From Pyrenochaeta sp. MPI-SDFR-AT-0127 (taxonomy: Eukaryota > Ascomycota > Dothideomycetes > Pleosporales > Cucurbitariaceae), in the NCBI GenBank assembly GCA_020747015.1, contig JAGTJM010000081.1:1-64000 (forward strand): a stretch of 64,000 bases of DNA, read 5' to 3'. The notes beneath the pieces are model-generated. The model worked only from the letters and a program-made list of their open reading frames with translations. It was not told the origin of the DNA and did no database searches. A program made the translations under genes and the position numbers. Positions 35,315-45,941 of this stretch are shown one piece after another (position 1 is the stretch's first letter; each line of letters begins with the position of its first letter).

Positions 35315-35614
35315 GTTGTGAGGTGGAGTAGTTTCCGTTGCGGGAAGATTTGTGACAGCCGAGTTGCACCTGCCTCGCAAGGCGAGCTTTCTGGTGACAT
35401 GACCAAACAACTCAGCTATCAAGCTCCGGACACCACAAATACATTCACAAACATTGCTGGGATGGGTCAAGTGTGCAAATGAGCTCAATTTGTCGTGCAT
35501 TGGCTTTTGGATGTCTCCTTCATGCATGCGGCATTTGATAGTACAAAGTATACATTCCTCCATCTACCCCATCAATCACTTCCCCCATCATGCCCTCACA
35601 TCCTTGGTATATGC
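35315..35614. other. Intergenic between Mak10 and ATP synthase epsilon genes
   Basis: This 300 bp contains the mak10 promoter and the terminator of the small leftward gene next to it. No separate gene seen. Confidence 0.5.
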
Positions 35615-35961
35615 TTAGGCAGAGGCCTTCGCAGCATCAAACTGTGCTTGCAGCGCCGCAGCGTTCAAATCCTTGCTCTCGCCCTGCTTGCCATTCTGCC
35701 AGTGGATTAGCCTTCATCTCCGACCTTCATCTAGTCCTCCAAGAATGTCGGTTCTCACCTGCCACTTTGCGAACCTGAGTTCACTGTCGCCCCGTCGCTC
35801 AGCAGCGATGCGCTTGTCTTCCTTGAGCGAGCGGCGCACGACGCGCGATGCGACGGCAATGTAGCGGTTGTAGCTGTCCAGTATCGTCAATTGCTGCATT
35901 GCAGGAGAGAAATTGGGTATGTGGCGTACGTGAGACCGGCAGCTTTCCACGCGAATGCCAT
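35615..35961 (-). CDS. atp15: ATP synthase subunit epsilon, mitochondrial
   Basis: This small central-stalk subunit of mitochondrial F1 is found only after splicing: exons 35961-35930 (32 bases), 35873-35759 and 35695-35615, total 75 residues. Introns are 56 and 63 bp (GTACGC...GGACAG and GTGAGA...GGCAG). The protein begins MAFAWKAAGLTYNRYIAVAS, then RVVRRSLKEDKRIAAERRG, LRFAKWQNGKQGE, and an alanine-rich tail. This matches fungal epsilon subunits, including the W-K-A-G-x-x-Y-x-x-Y start and lack of a cleavable presequence. No single frame shows the whole protein, so it is easily missed. Confidence in identity is high because all three junctions are in phase and the length is right. Confidence 0.92.
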
Positions 35962-36341
35962 TGTGATGGTTGGATGCGGTTTCGTGGGTGTGCAAGGGTT
36001 GTGGGTTGCGGGTGTAGTTGTTGAAGGTGCAGAGCTCCGGCGAGATTTCGCGGATTCATGGATGCGGCTCCAAGCCGGAGCATCCCGTCACGTGATAGTT
36101 TCCATGAAACTCATCGTTCAGTGTGGCATGCTTGCTTATAGCATATCGATCACACAGCCAGAATGAAACTTCAATGTTTTTGGGGAATGTTCGTTACATT
36201 TCAATAGCAAGCCCGCTTCGAATGGCGCAGCCCGTTCATGATCTACTCTGGTGTGCGCTGGAGCCCTGGGCTCAGGAGCGATAACCTGTCATATGGCTCA
36301 TTGCTAGCTAGCTGTCATTACCCTTCCGCGGCAACGTCGCC
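35962..36341. other. Intergenic between tandem leftward genes
   Basis: This 380 bp contains the promoter of the ATP synthase epsilon gene and the 3' end of the proteasome gene. It includes a CACGTG site near 36091-36096. No coding signal. Confidence 0.5.
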
Positions 36342-37299
36342 TCATGAGTCAGTCTCCATGGCTTCAGCCCCCTCCTCATCATCGCCTCCTTCTCGGTTCT
36401 CGAAGGTGGCATCCAACCACTCTGCAATATCCTGACCTTCGTGAAGCGCGAAGTTTTCGCCAATACCGCCAATACCAATGCTGGTGTTATCGACCGTCAG
36501 CTCCTTATCCTGTGATAGCGATTCCTTCAAAGCCCTAAGAGCGTGCTTGATCAGGTCCTCCCTGCTGGCGCTTTCGAAGTCATCCAAATGCCTCTCGAGG
36601 TACGTCCTTGCCATTTGACTCCTAGCACCAATGCCACAGGCAATCATCTCTTGTGTTACACCACTAGGTTGGAATTCAAACAGATGTGGGCCCTTTGCGT
36701 CGATACCAGCAATTAGCAACCCGACACCGTATGGCCTCCTTCCGTACTGTTGGGTGTTGGTCTGCGCGCGATCTGCAATACGAGAAGTGATTTCTGAGAG
36801 CGGAATGGCGCGGTCATACGTTAGGCGGGAGGCGAGGGACTGCTGTTTCATGAAGTTGGAGAGTACACGTGCGTCGGAGGCGAGACCAGCGAGGGCAACA
36901 CCGAAGTGGGAGTCTATTGGAATAATCTTCTTTTGGTAGGATGACAGTTCCTCGGCGTTCCTCTTTTGAAATTATGTTAGCGGAGTTCGAGAGGTAATCA
37001 AATGAGCACGGCAAGTTTGGTAATTGAGTTGCTCAACTTTGAGGAATGTGATATCAGGAAGAGCACAATTCCATCCTTGTATGACAATAGTTGTGGTAAA
37101 GGACTATTAAACTTCTCAAGAAACAATGTTAAACTGTCTGCACACATACCTTGATTGCTGCGAGAACCGCATGTGTCTTGCTAACAATGCCCACGACGAC
37201 CGAACCCTGTTTGACCGCCTCTGATGCGTATTCCACCTGAAATATACGACCTTGCGGCGAGAAGGTAACCGAGTCGTTATCGTAGTTGTTTCTGAACAT
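36342..37299 (-). CDS. pre5: 20S proteasome subunit alpha type-1 (alpha6, Pre5)
   Basis: This is an outer-ring subunit of the 20S proteasome. Two exons, 37299-37150 and 36962-36342, are joined across an unusually long 187 bp intron (GTATGT donor, GCTAAC branch, CAAAAG acceptor), giving 256 residues. The N-terminus MFRNNYDNDSVTFSPQGRIF then QVEYASEAVKQGS is the alpha-subunit signature. YGRRPYGVGLLIAG and GARSQMARTYLERH identify the PSMA1/Pre5 member. The acidic tail (EGGDDEEGAEAMETDS) is typical. Length is normal. It is divergent from vps55, with 390 bp between ATGs. Confidence 0.95.
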
Positions 37300-37689
37300 G
37301 ATGAAGGCGGGAGCAGTGGGGGTGCGAAGACGAGTTTGTGGGCTTTAAAGCAGTTTAATCCTGATGGCCAGGCGTTCGTATATGTCCGAAATCGAAGACG
37401 ACACTAGGTGGAAAGGTCGTCGGATTTGGGTGCGGCACAGTGGGAGATTTCCGTAAGAGACGTGGTTGTTGATGCTCAAGGCACCTGAAGTTGACGACAG
37501 CTCGGAGCTCTTGCCTTGGCAAGAGCGCCCAAGCGTGCCGTCCTCCAAACTCACTGAACAGGCGGCTATCCTCGTCCTCAGCAATACGTCAACCCTTCAA
37601 CACCACAATACTATTCGACTATCTGATCGCCGACATAAATTCTCGCCATAAATACAAGTAGATTTGAAGGCTAGGCTTACGAGTTCAGG
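37300..37689. promoter_or_regulatory. Bidirectional promoter, pre5 / vps55
   Basis: The two divergent ATGs are 390 bp apart. No TATA box is clear. I looked for the proteasome PACE element (GGTGGCAAA) known from yeast and did not find it. Confidence 0.5.
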
Positions 37690-38252
37690 ATGGCTGGCAT
37701 CAAGACCATCATAGGGCTGTCCTTTGTAAGTCTACCTCCGGCGCAAGCCAGCGCACTCCTCATGCTACGCGCCTCAGTGCTGACAGTTGAATTTTGTAGG
37801 TCCTTGCAATAGGCTTCCTCCTCGTCATCCTCTCCGCGGCGCTCTTCAAGAACTACCTAACACTGTTGGTTGTCGCAACCTATGTAATCGCACCATTACC
37901 AAACTGGTTATGCGGGCGAGCAGCGAACCATGATGACTTCATGGAGAGCCATGGAAATGGAGTTGTAGACTTTGGAAGGTTCTTGACTGGCTTCTTTGTA
38001 GTTATGGGAATAGGTAAGTCTTGCCTGGATAGACGGGTCACAACGGATGTAGACACTGGGGATCCAGTGGTCTTGGGACGAAGCCTCAATAGTGCAAATT
38101 ACTGACGTGGAAACCCAGCCCTTCCCACCCTTCTATGGCACTCTGCGCAGATTGCTGGCGGAGCAGCAGCCATGTCAGTTTTCGGCGGTCTCTTGATATA
38201 CGCCACGATTATCAGCTTCACGCTATTCTTCCAGGAGCAAGAAGACTTCTGA
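37690..38252 (+). CDS. vps55: Vacuolar protein sorting protein Vps55 (LEPROT family)
   Basis: This four-helix endosomal membrane protein acts in late-endosome to vacuole transport. Three exons are inferred: 37690-37725, 37800-38013 and 38119-38252 (127 residues). Introns are 74 and 105 bp, both with GTAAGT. It reads MAGIKTIIGLSFVLAIGFLL, then ALFKNYLTLLVVATYVIAPL, PNWLCGR, a loop with HGNGVVDFGRFLTGFF, and GLLIYATIISFTLFFQEQED. PNW and the FxxGFF motif match the OB-RGRP/Vps55 family. In yeast Vps55 works as a complex with Vps68. Its gene here is the convergent neighbour of vps68, 440 bp apart at the 3' ends. Confidence 0.95.
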
Positions 38253-38692
38253 CTAGCCGGCCAAACCGAATAGCGAGGAAAAACATTGTGGGTGTCATGG
38301 ATACTCTATTATGAGGTATCATTGGTCTCGGGCCTTTTTCTTTGGACGTGGAGTGAAGTGGGAAGGTGCAGGTTACGTGTTTCATACTGTCTCAATAGTT
38401 CTTCTGAGCGTTCTTGTACGAATATGTTGAACATAATGCATAAGCGGTCGGATCATCCATATGTCCGTATGAAGGTTTAGTGCATGAAGTACGCTAAATA
38501 ACTGGAGCAAGGAAAAGAAGAACGCCTGATATACCACAGGTCCCAAAGCGTTCTTGAGATATTCATACACGGTGATTACTATGATTCCAACGTTCCAAGA
38601 CAAGGATATCCCACCCCTGAAATCCGCAAGATGAACCGTTCATGATTGCCAGACTACGGTCAATGCTATAAGCCTCTGTCATCACTGCACGT
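38253..38692. other. Terminator region between convergent vps55 and vps68
   Basis: The 3' ends of the two genes face each other across 440 bp. The region holds both terminators and no gene. Confidence 0.5.
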
Positions 38693-39322
38693 TTAAAGTG
38701 CCAGATTGTAGGTGTACTCGTCTTCCATGTTCTGTGCAATCCAGAGCACAGCCGAGCTGCACTAGGTTAGCATACTATCCCATGGTTCATTCGAGGATAT
38801 GAACTTACCTCAACATCATAAGTCCATTTGCCACAACGTTCCCGATACCCATCCAGATAGTTGGCCATATGAACTCAGGCACAATATATTTCATCACCAG
38901 GACTACCACACTTCCTGCCAGTCCGCCTGCCAGCAGCGCGAAGCCTAGGAACAGCACCAACTTCGCCTTCCACGCAACCCCATTTCCAGAATAGGAGAAG
39001 CTGTCAGCAGACAGGCGCGACTTGTCGATGCTGTTGATGACGAGCATGCCGAGCGCGGAGCAAATGCCAGGGATCCAGTCAACGAAGGTAATGTGCACCT
39101 GCGGGTCGGAGGCATTCATGGCGGATTTGGACCATACGGATATATCGACTAGGGTATAGAAGCCTAATGCAAACTACACACGAGAATTAGACACTGGCTA
39201 TGATTGTGTAATGCTATAAGGCTGCCTACCAGAGCTCCTGCCAAATAGACGCCAGCGGTCCTGGTGTTTGCGCTGTTCAGCCATGCTGGCTTTGGGAAGC
39301 GGAAAAGGCGGTTTGATTCCAT
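38693..39322 (-). CDS. vps68: Vacuolar protein sorting protein Vps68 (TMEM50/UPF0220 family)
   Basis: This is a four-pass endosomal membrane protein and partner of Vps55. Three exons are inferred: 39322-39230, 39173-38809 and 38756-38693 (173 residues). Introns are 56 and 52 bp (GTAGGC...TGTAG and GTAAGT...TGCAG). It begins MESNRLFRFPKPAWLNSANT. Next come RTAGVYLAGALFALGFYTLV, VDWIPGICSALGMLVINSID, WKAKLVLFLGFALLAGGLAG and SVVVLVMKYIVPE, and it ends NMEDEYTYNLAL. These match the Vps68 family, including the WIPG and the N-terminal R-x-x-G. The start is 259 bp from that of loc1, transcribed the other way. Confidence 0.95.
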
Positions 39323-39581
39323 GGTGTCTTCAGGTTCAGGTATGCGCAAACAAGGGTAGGGTGGGTGTGTACTGAGCTGTTGTCTAGCTGCGAAGTCTGA
39401 TGCTAGAGCTATGCTGCGGTTGCGCCTGTGAGGTTGGTCGCGCCTGCCTTGGCGCTTGATGTCCGTCGGCAGCACCTGCCGCCAAATGCCGACCAGAACT
39501 TCGAACTTTCTAAAAAGTTTCGACGCATCTACACTTACATCCACTTCTCCAGCAGCACATTGCGCATTCACGCAACGCACA

Positions 39582-40249
39582 ATGGCGCCCACAAAATCGT
39601 CAGCCAAGGGCAAAAGCCCCAAAGGCAAATCCAGCTCCAGTAAATCCTCGTCCAAATCATCCCGCCCAAAATCCACCGGCAAAGAACCAGAAGGCATCTC
39701 CAAGCGCAAGCAAAAGTCCATGTCCCTCGCCAAACCTGGTGGCGCTCAGAAATCCAAATCCCTCACCTCTAAATCTAATCTCAACCGGAAGAAAAAGCGC
39801 GTTTACACAGAGAAGGAGTTGGATATACCGTTGTTGAACAGCATCATACCGGCAGGCATTGCGAAACCGAAGGGCGAGAAGAAGGGCAAGATATTTGTGG
39901 ATGATCCTGCGAGTATGATGGCAATCATGAGTGTCGTTCACGCCGAGAAGGAAGGTAGACTTGAGAGTAAGATCATGAGGGCAAGGCAGCTCGAGGAGAT
40001 TCGAGAGGCAAAGAGGAAAGAGGCTGACGAAAGGTCTGATGAGAAAAAGGAAAAGTTTGTAAGTATTGCAGCTACGGATGGCCCTCGTTGGGCTTGTCAA
40101 AATTATGCGCTAACGTCATGTAGGAAGAAAGGAAACAAGCATTGAAGAAGAAGAGGAAGAGGCATTCCGAGCCTGCACGGAAAGAGGATGTGGAGAACGA
40201 AGAGCCAGGGAAGAAGTTCAAACCAAGGAAGAGGGTCTCGTTCGGATGA
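39582..40249 (+). CDS. loc1: 60S ribosomal subunit assembly / mRNA localisation protein Loc1
   Basis: This basic nucleolar protein in yeast binds RNA and is needed for 60S biogenesis and ASH1 mRNA localisation. Two exons, 39582-40058 and 40124-40249, joined across a 65 bp intron (GTAAGT...TGTAG), give 200 residues. The first ~70 residues are Lys/Ser-rich. The core KKKRVYTEKELDIPLLNSII, then KPKGEKKGKIFVDD and MMAIMSVVHAEKEGRLESKI, is the Loc1 pattern. A long charged helix and a KPRKRVSFG end follow. No membrane segment. Identity is fairly sure from the core motif and length. Confidence 0.88.
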
Positions 40250-40386
40250 GTCAGTGGGCAAAGTGCCTGAAGGAAAGGTCTATATGCGGTTTACGATGTC
40301 TAAAGTCTACGATACCCATCTACAGTCTACGATGCCTGGAAGTCAAACAGTTCTAAATATATGATCGCAATTCGCGTAGTTGCTGT

Positions 40387-41763
40387 CTACGCATCTGGCA
40401 ATATCAACCGGCGATTACTTGGATCGAAGATTGGGTATTTCTTCCCTGGCGTATCGACCTCAATCTGCTCCCTTTCCGCCTTGGATGCCTCGTGGTCAAT
40501 CTCTTCATGCACCTTTGCTAAGAACGAAGAGGTTGCTGTCGCAAACCATCTCCCACCACCAAGCTGAAATGATCCAAGATGGCCACCCCAGTTTGTGGTG
40601 CAGAGAACGGTGTAGGGATTCTGCTTGAATTCTTCGAATGGTATGGCATATTTGGAGGAGATCTGAGTACATGTGTGTTAGCAGAGCCTTTGATGCAGCG
40701 ATAAATACTGAGGGCTAAGGGACGAATAGCATACCGGATCATCCTCAGCATTGATACCCAAGAATGGTATGCGTACTGCCAATAATGCATCCACGCTCTG
40801 TGCATCTCGATAATATGCGCCCTCAGTTGGGTATCCCCAGGTTGGGCACTGTATCTGTCTATCAAACTCAAACAAATACCTACTCTTCAGCACAGCCTCC
40901 AGATCGATATCCGCATTTTTCAAAATCTGTTCTCTGTGACGCTCAAATAAGCCCATCATATTTTTACCCATTGTCCGGCAGTAGATCTCCAAGCCTAGCC
41001 AGGTGCGCTGTAGCTCTGTGTTGCATAGTTCGAGATTCCAAGGGTTAGAGCATGACACAGCGGCTTTCAGGACGCACTTTGTGCCTTCTTCACCGCAATA
41101 ATTTGTCAAAATGTTGGCGCCGAGACTGAAACCTACGGCGTAGAGCGGTCGATTGGGGAACAGTTGCTGCAAAATCTGAATAGTTTGCCGGACGTCCCAT
41201 GTAGCCCTCGAATTGAACAGTTGTGGTGTAGTGATCTTGGACAGGGCACACCCTCTTCCGTTAACAACGCATGCCGCCCACCCCGCTGCCGTGAGAGGTG
41301 CAATCGTTTCGCGCAAGTAGACTTCGTGGCTTCCACCTGTCAAGCCATGGAGAGCAATGAGCATGGGCTTATCGTCGTCGCTTTTCATTGCTTCCCAGTC
41401 TGCAGCCGCAAACGTTGTCGTCCTCTCAGGTAATTCGGTTTCTTTTGTTGACTTTGCAGCTGCTTCACCTTCCTCTTTCGACACCACGAAGTCGACGGCG
41501 AATTGTCCCGGGTAGACGGAGTGATTTGAGTCGAAAATCTTTCGTTTGTAGTGGATTGGTGGTCCGGGATCTTTGACGGCTGTGTACATTGTTTGCAGGT
41601 GTCCGTTGAAAAGGAATGGATTGAGGCGGCATGGTGGAATGGAGCTCTGTGCCAGGCTGGAGAGCGTTTTCTTTTGGCCGGAATGCGTTTTTAGGGAGAC
41701 AGGAGAACCATGTGAGGTGTATGATGTTTTTGCATGGCCTAGGACCCATGTTATGTCGAACAT
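40387..41763 (-). CDS. Alpha/beta hydrolase, YheT/ABHD3 type (ethyl ester synthase/esterase-like)
   Basis: Two exons, 41763-40735 and 40662-40387, are joined over a 72 bp intron (GTATGC...CTCAG), giving 434 residues. The family includes yeast Eht1, Eeb1 and Imo32, which handle medium-chain acyl esters or act in mitochondria. LNPFLFNGHLQTMYTA is the family's N-terminal signature. LIALHGLTGGSHE is the oxyanion region. VGFSLGANILTNYCGEEG holds the nucleophile serine. INAEDDP holds the catalytic aspartate, and TNWGGHLGSF in exon 2 holds the histidine. The triad is complete. The ATG at 41763 is the first in frame; upstream the frame is open only with non-ATG codons. Exact substrate unknown. Confidence 0.9.
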
Positions 41764-42331
41764 TTTGATTCCGGTTCGGGTAGATTGGTGTATAGTGATG
41801 ACTCGTTTCTGGAATACGGCAAACTTTTTGGTTGTTTGATTTAGTTGTCTTTCCTGGGAGCTGAGAGCAAACGTCAAATTCTAGCTGGTTGTACAAGGAT
41901 TTGAGTGTCCATGCATGTATTCTGGACGGCGCTTGATGTATTGTTGCAGTAAGAGTGTCGGTAAGAGTGCTCGATGCTGCTCAGTGCATCCAAAATCGGC
42001 GCCAGCTCTGTGTCTCAACAAGTCCAAACGCAGCGTACTTCTACACTCGTAGTGGAGTTATGCAAATAGAAAATGAAATGAAAGCTAGAGAAAAATTCGC
42101 TGGATGTTGTCGCGGTGAGAAGTGCCTCGGTCGACCTGGGGATCTGTGATACCTCAGTGGCTTTTTAGACGCGCGCTAGCCCGCCAATCGTGGCGGGTGG
42201 CATGGCTGTCGCGACTTCCGTACATCGCGCGGCCGTTGTACATTGTCCGCTTCACCACCACGCATCCACTCGCAATGTCTCACACGTATGTCGACTTCTG
42301 GTGACTCGGATCAACTTAAGTGTCGTCAACT
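41764..42331. other. Divergent promoter region, hydrolase / mau2
   Basis: The two genes are transcribed away from each other across 568 bp, so both promoters lie here. No gene seen; no clear TATA box. Confidence 0.5.
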
Positions 42332-45049
42332 ATGGATCCACGGTACAACTGGCCGCCGCAGCCATACTCAAACAACCAATATGTGCCGTACGCTCCACCA
42401 CAACCACCACCACCCCAGCAGCCACACGGCTACCAGCAGAATGGCTATCCTCCACAATACCCTCCGATGCAGATGCCTCAGGGCTATCCACAGTCGCAGC
42501 CGTATCAGGGTTACTCTCAGGTAGCCTTACCTCGACCCTCAACCCAGCCATACCAGCACATGCCCCCCCAAGCATACGCACCGCAGCAGCCGCGACCCCG
42601 AGCGCAGCCCCAAGTCGTCATACCTGCCAGACCCCCGAATGCCGCCATGCCAATGCAGATGCAAGCCCCGCCGCGGATACGGCATGTGCAAGTTCCTGTA
42701 CAGCGGACAAGTAATGCCGGAATTGCTCAGGCAGACGGCGCTGCGGGCCAACATCGTCCTCCTAGGGCGCACCAAGTTGCGACTTCGTCTTCATCCAAAG
42801 CAGTACAGCGTCCGCATGCGCTTCAAGAGAATGGACCTCGACCTCAGCAGCGGACCAACGCCCCGCCTGCCCAGAACCAGACTCAGCATCGACCACCACT
42901 ACAACCACAGTCTATCCCTCAACAGCGCGCCCCCTCTCTGTCGCAAGCATCCTCAGCCCAAAATCGACGCCCGGCTGTACAGCAACCATCCTCTACGCCG
43001 AAAACACATCCACAGGTTGTTATCCCACGGCCTTCTTCTCACCAGCTCACGCCAACCAAGCATGCCCATACGCCCCAGAAAGCGCTTCCTGCTGATCTGT
43101 CCGTCATGCTGTTATCAGCAGCAGACGAATACATTGCTGCAGCACGCGGCATGGGATCACTCATAGTGCGAGACAGGAAAGACGCGGATCTTCGACAGTA
43201 CTACAAACTGATGGCCACAGCCATGGGGTGCATGGAGGCTGTTTTGAAGGATTTTAGCATGCTTCCACGCGACGAGGCCAAGTTACGGCTACGGTATGCG
43301 AGCTTACTGGTCGAAGAAACGGACAACACTTCGGACATTGATGAGATGCTATCGAAACAAATCTCGCTGTGCGGACGATGTCGATTGCAAGATTTAAAGT
43401 ACGCAACGCTACACCTCCAGGCTCGGTATCAGTTCAAGACAAATCATCGCGCGGCCTTGAAGTCACTCGACAAAACGATTTCAGAGGCAGAGACATTCGA
43501 ACACATCGCCTGGGTCTACGCGTTTCGCTTCCTGAAGGTCTCCCTCATCTTGCAGATACCCGGGCGTGTCGAGGTAGTTCCAGCGGTGCAACAATTGAAT
43601 GCCATTATGACTCATGCGATGAGACGGGGCGACCGAGCGGTAACGGGGGCTTGCAGTGCACTAGAAGCCTTGGTCCACCTGCGATCCGCTGCTGCAGACC
43701 GGCTAGAGCAAGCGCAGCATGCAATTGCAGCAGCGCGAAGTGTGCAATCTCAAGTGCCAGCTAAAGAATTAGCATCATTTGGTACTCTCATCAACATGGT
43801 CGATCTTGTTTGTGAAATCCAGCACGGCACACCACGAGTCCAGAAGTCAACTATACTTATCAGATCTGTTTTGCAGGATTCCAACGAGGCCTTAGGCCAC
43901 GACAACGGCGGCTTCAACGTCCTTATTGAGACAAGCACTGAAAGCAATCTGACTCTGGATACGGGTGGAGTATTTGGAAAGAGCCTAGATGGACGAGATG
44001 AGCTTGTCTTCGCCTGGCTCCCAAAGGATGATCTCAGGACATTATGCTTCCATATCTGTGCGTTGGACCAGAACATCCATGAGAAGGGCCTAAAGTTTAT
44101 CAAAGAGTCTCATCAACGATCCAGAGGCGCACTCAAACGTGAAACAGGATACGGCATACCCATTTCCCTGGCTCTCGCCCATACAAATTGGAACCTGGTG
44201 CTTGACTGGCATTCGATATTCGTCATGGGTCTCATCGCGATCTTTCAAGAAGACCAAGCGACAGTCAAACAGGCTTTGACAATACTCAGGAAGCGTATCG
44301 CAAAACCTCCTTACGATAATCAGGAGACTTACAATCGCACGTTATCATATTTTTCGGCCCTTAGCGATCAGGCAACCGGCTTCCTAAACTCATCACTGAC
44401 CGTGTATTCGTCGGATGTGCTCGCACTACCAGAGAAGGGCGCTGTGACCAGCGCAAAGACGGACACAAGCATCCTAGCAGCCCTAAATCGGCTACTGATT
44501 GTGCGAAATCAAGCTCATCCACAACATTACACCGCCAACGCGATAATGGCGCAATTACGGCCACTCTGCGAAAACCACCCAAATCAGTACATAAAGATGG
44601 CCTTCCGCATCGTAAATGCAATATCAAGCGAAGATGCCGCGATTTGTCGTCAAAAGACGCTTACACAAACCGCCAGTAATTATGCCAATGAGATTTTGAG
44701 GAGCACCCAGAATCGTGAATTTGTCACCATGGCGCTGTGCTACTTCACGATGCGCTTCTTTGCGGGCCAAGTTGGTGAACGGCCTATTCAGGCTATCCGT
44801 GCGACGAAGCAGAACGCCAAGGTCTATCGCAAACCCTTGTGGATGGCTGTGGCTTATGGTTTGTGTATATCAACCTACCAACAAAACGGTCTCATCGAGG
44901 AAGCTCAAAGGGCTCAAATGGATTTTGAAGCTGTAAGGCCACAGCTACCCTCTGCTCTGAGGGGAGATGAAGACGTCGATGCTGAAGGAGATGAAGATGT
45001 GGATGCTGAGGGAGATGAGGACACGGAGGGAGATCCACATGAGATCTAA
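42332..45049 (+). CDS. scc4: Cohesin loading factor subunit Mau2/Scc4
   Basis: With Scc2 this TPR-like protein loads cohesin on chromatin. A single exon encodes 905 residues from the ATG at 42332. Residues ~1-245 are Pro/Gln/Tyr-rich and probably disordered (runs such as PPQPPPPQQPHGYQQNGYPP). The folded part starts near LPADLSVMLLSAADEYIAAA and shows helix pairs throughout: LRLRYASLLVEETDN, LKYATLHLQARYQFKTNHRA, HIAWVYAFRFLKVSLIL and ALAHTNWNLVLDWHS. These fit the cohesin-loading-factor family. The C-terminus carries three acidic tandem repeats. The long N-terminal extension is common in filamentous ascomycetes. No intron is needed. Confidence 0.88.
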   Translation: MDPRYNWPPQPYSNNQYVPYAPPQPPPPQQPHGYQQNGYPPQYPPMQMPQGYPQSQPYQGYSQVALPRPSTQPYQHMPPQAYAPQQPRPRAQPQVVIPARPPNAAMPMQMQAPPRIRHVQVPVQRTSNAGIAQADGAAGQHRPPRAHQVATSSSSKAVQRPHALQENGPRPQQRTNAPPAQNQTQHRPPLQPQSIPQQRAPSLSQASSAQNRRPAVQQPSSTPKTHPQVVIPRPSSHQLTPTKHAHTPQKALPADLSVMLLSAADEYIAAARGMGSLIVRDRKDADLRQYYKLMATAMGCMEAVLKDFSMLPRDEAKLRLRYASLLVEETDNTSDIDEMLSKQISLCGRCRLQDLKYATLHLQARYQFKTNHRAALKSLDKTISEAETFEHIAWVYAFRFLKVSLILQIPGRVEVVPAVQQLNAIMTHAMRRGDRAVTGACSALEALVHLRSAAADRLEQAQHAIAAARSVQSQVPAKELASFGTLINMVDLVCEIQHGTPRVQKSTILIRSVLQDSNEALGHDNGGFNVLIETSTESNLTLDTGGVFGKSLDGRDELVFAWLPKDDLRTLCFHICALDQNIHEKGLKFIKESHQRSRGALKRETGYGIPISLALAHTNWNLVLDWHSIFVMGLIAIFQEDQATVKQALTILRKRIAKPPYDNQETYNRTLSYFSALSDQATGFLNSSLTVYSSDVLALPEKGAVTSAKTDTSILAALNRLLIVRNQAHPQHYTANAIMAQLRPLCENHPNQYIKMAFRIVNAISSEDAAICRQKTLTQTASNYANEILRSTQNREFVTMALCYFTMRFFAGQVGERPIQAIRATKQNAKVYRKPLWMAVAYGLCISTYQQNGLIEEAQRAQMDFEAVRPQLPSALRGDEDVDAEGDEDVDAEGDEDTEGDPHEI
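44963..45034 (+). repeat. Coding 24-bp minisatellite (GDEDVDAE) in mau2
   Basis: Two full copies and one degenerate copy of a 24-base unit encode the acidic octapeptide GDEDVDAE near the C-terminus of the cohesin loader. Copy number is likely to vary between strains. Confidence 0.75.
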
Positions 45050-45941
45050 TGTCACTCGAAAGCCCTTTTGTACTCTTTCATAGAGACTTTTCTGCAATAA
45101 TTCTGCATTTGTTGGCGCAACATGGGGAAACAGTGTTATCTTACGGATTATGATACCATATGAGCCATCAAAAGGCCGGTGCATGGGGTTCAGGTTGCTG
45201 TTCTGTACTTCGCAGGTTGCTGTGGGCTGGCAACTTCGCGATGACAATATCGCTCATATAGCTTCTCCAAGTATACCTAATACACTTATTAGGTCATCAT
45301 TGCAACAGTCTCCAATCCTCCTACATCTACACATCAGCGCACAATGTAACCATTGTGTTGAATTCTTTCTCATCATACCCGTCATCCTGGCTATCACTAG
45401 ACAACTGCTGTGCTATTTACGTGACTCAGACGTGGCAGAAACAGCATGAGATGGTTAAACTTTGCTCGACCTCAGGTGCAACACAGCAACCTACCGAACC
45501 TATTGGACGCAAAGTGAATAAACTTCATACTAATCGTGAGCAGAAGAATAGGCACGAGAATATTCAACATGGGTTCATGGCGGGCGACAAGAATATCATT
45601 CATCGATGAAGTTGTTGAGTAGCAGTGGGATTGTATTCAATAAAAAGCTGCAAGTTCTGGTATGCAGTCTAAATATGTGGGGCTCAGAAGAACCATAGCT
45701 TAGTCCTTAAATAGTCAAAAGTCCTTATACTAAGCAGCAGATATTACTTTGCATAATAAGTTGGCTGCTTGCGAAGTTCGACTGAGTCCTTCAATTGAAG
45801 TTGGTTCTCATAAAATCGTTTGTCGCCAATTCAATCGTACAACTATGTATGTTTCAATGCATTCCACGGAGAGGACCTTCTCATTCATCACGTATACGTC
45901 TATCACAAGGTTTAAAGGCCAGATAGCGCTTTTTATTATTA
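45050..45941. other. Intergenic at border of housekeeping block and accessory zone
   Basis: This ~890 bp AT-rich spacer lies between convergent genes. I see no coding frame with protein character, no repeat and no RNA gene. It marks the switch from the conserved block to the accessory region. Confidence 0.5.

Noticed and set aside
37300..37689. PACE proteasome control element in the pre5 promoter
   Set aside because: I looked for GGTGGCAAA on both strands and did not see it; filamentous fungi do not necessarily use it.
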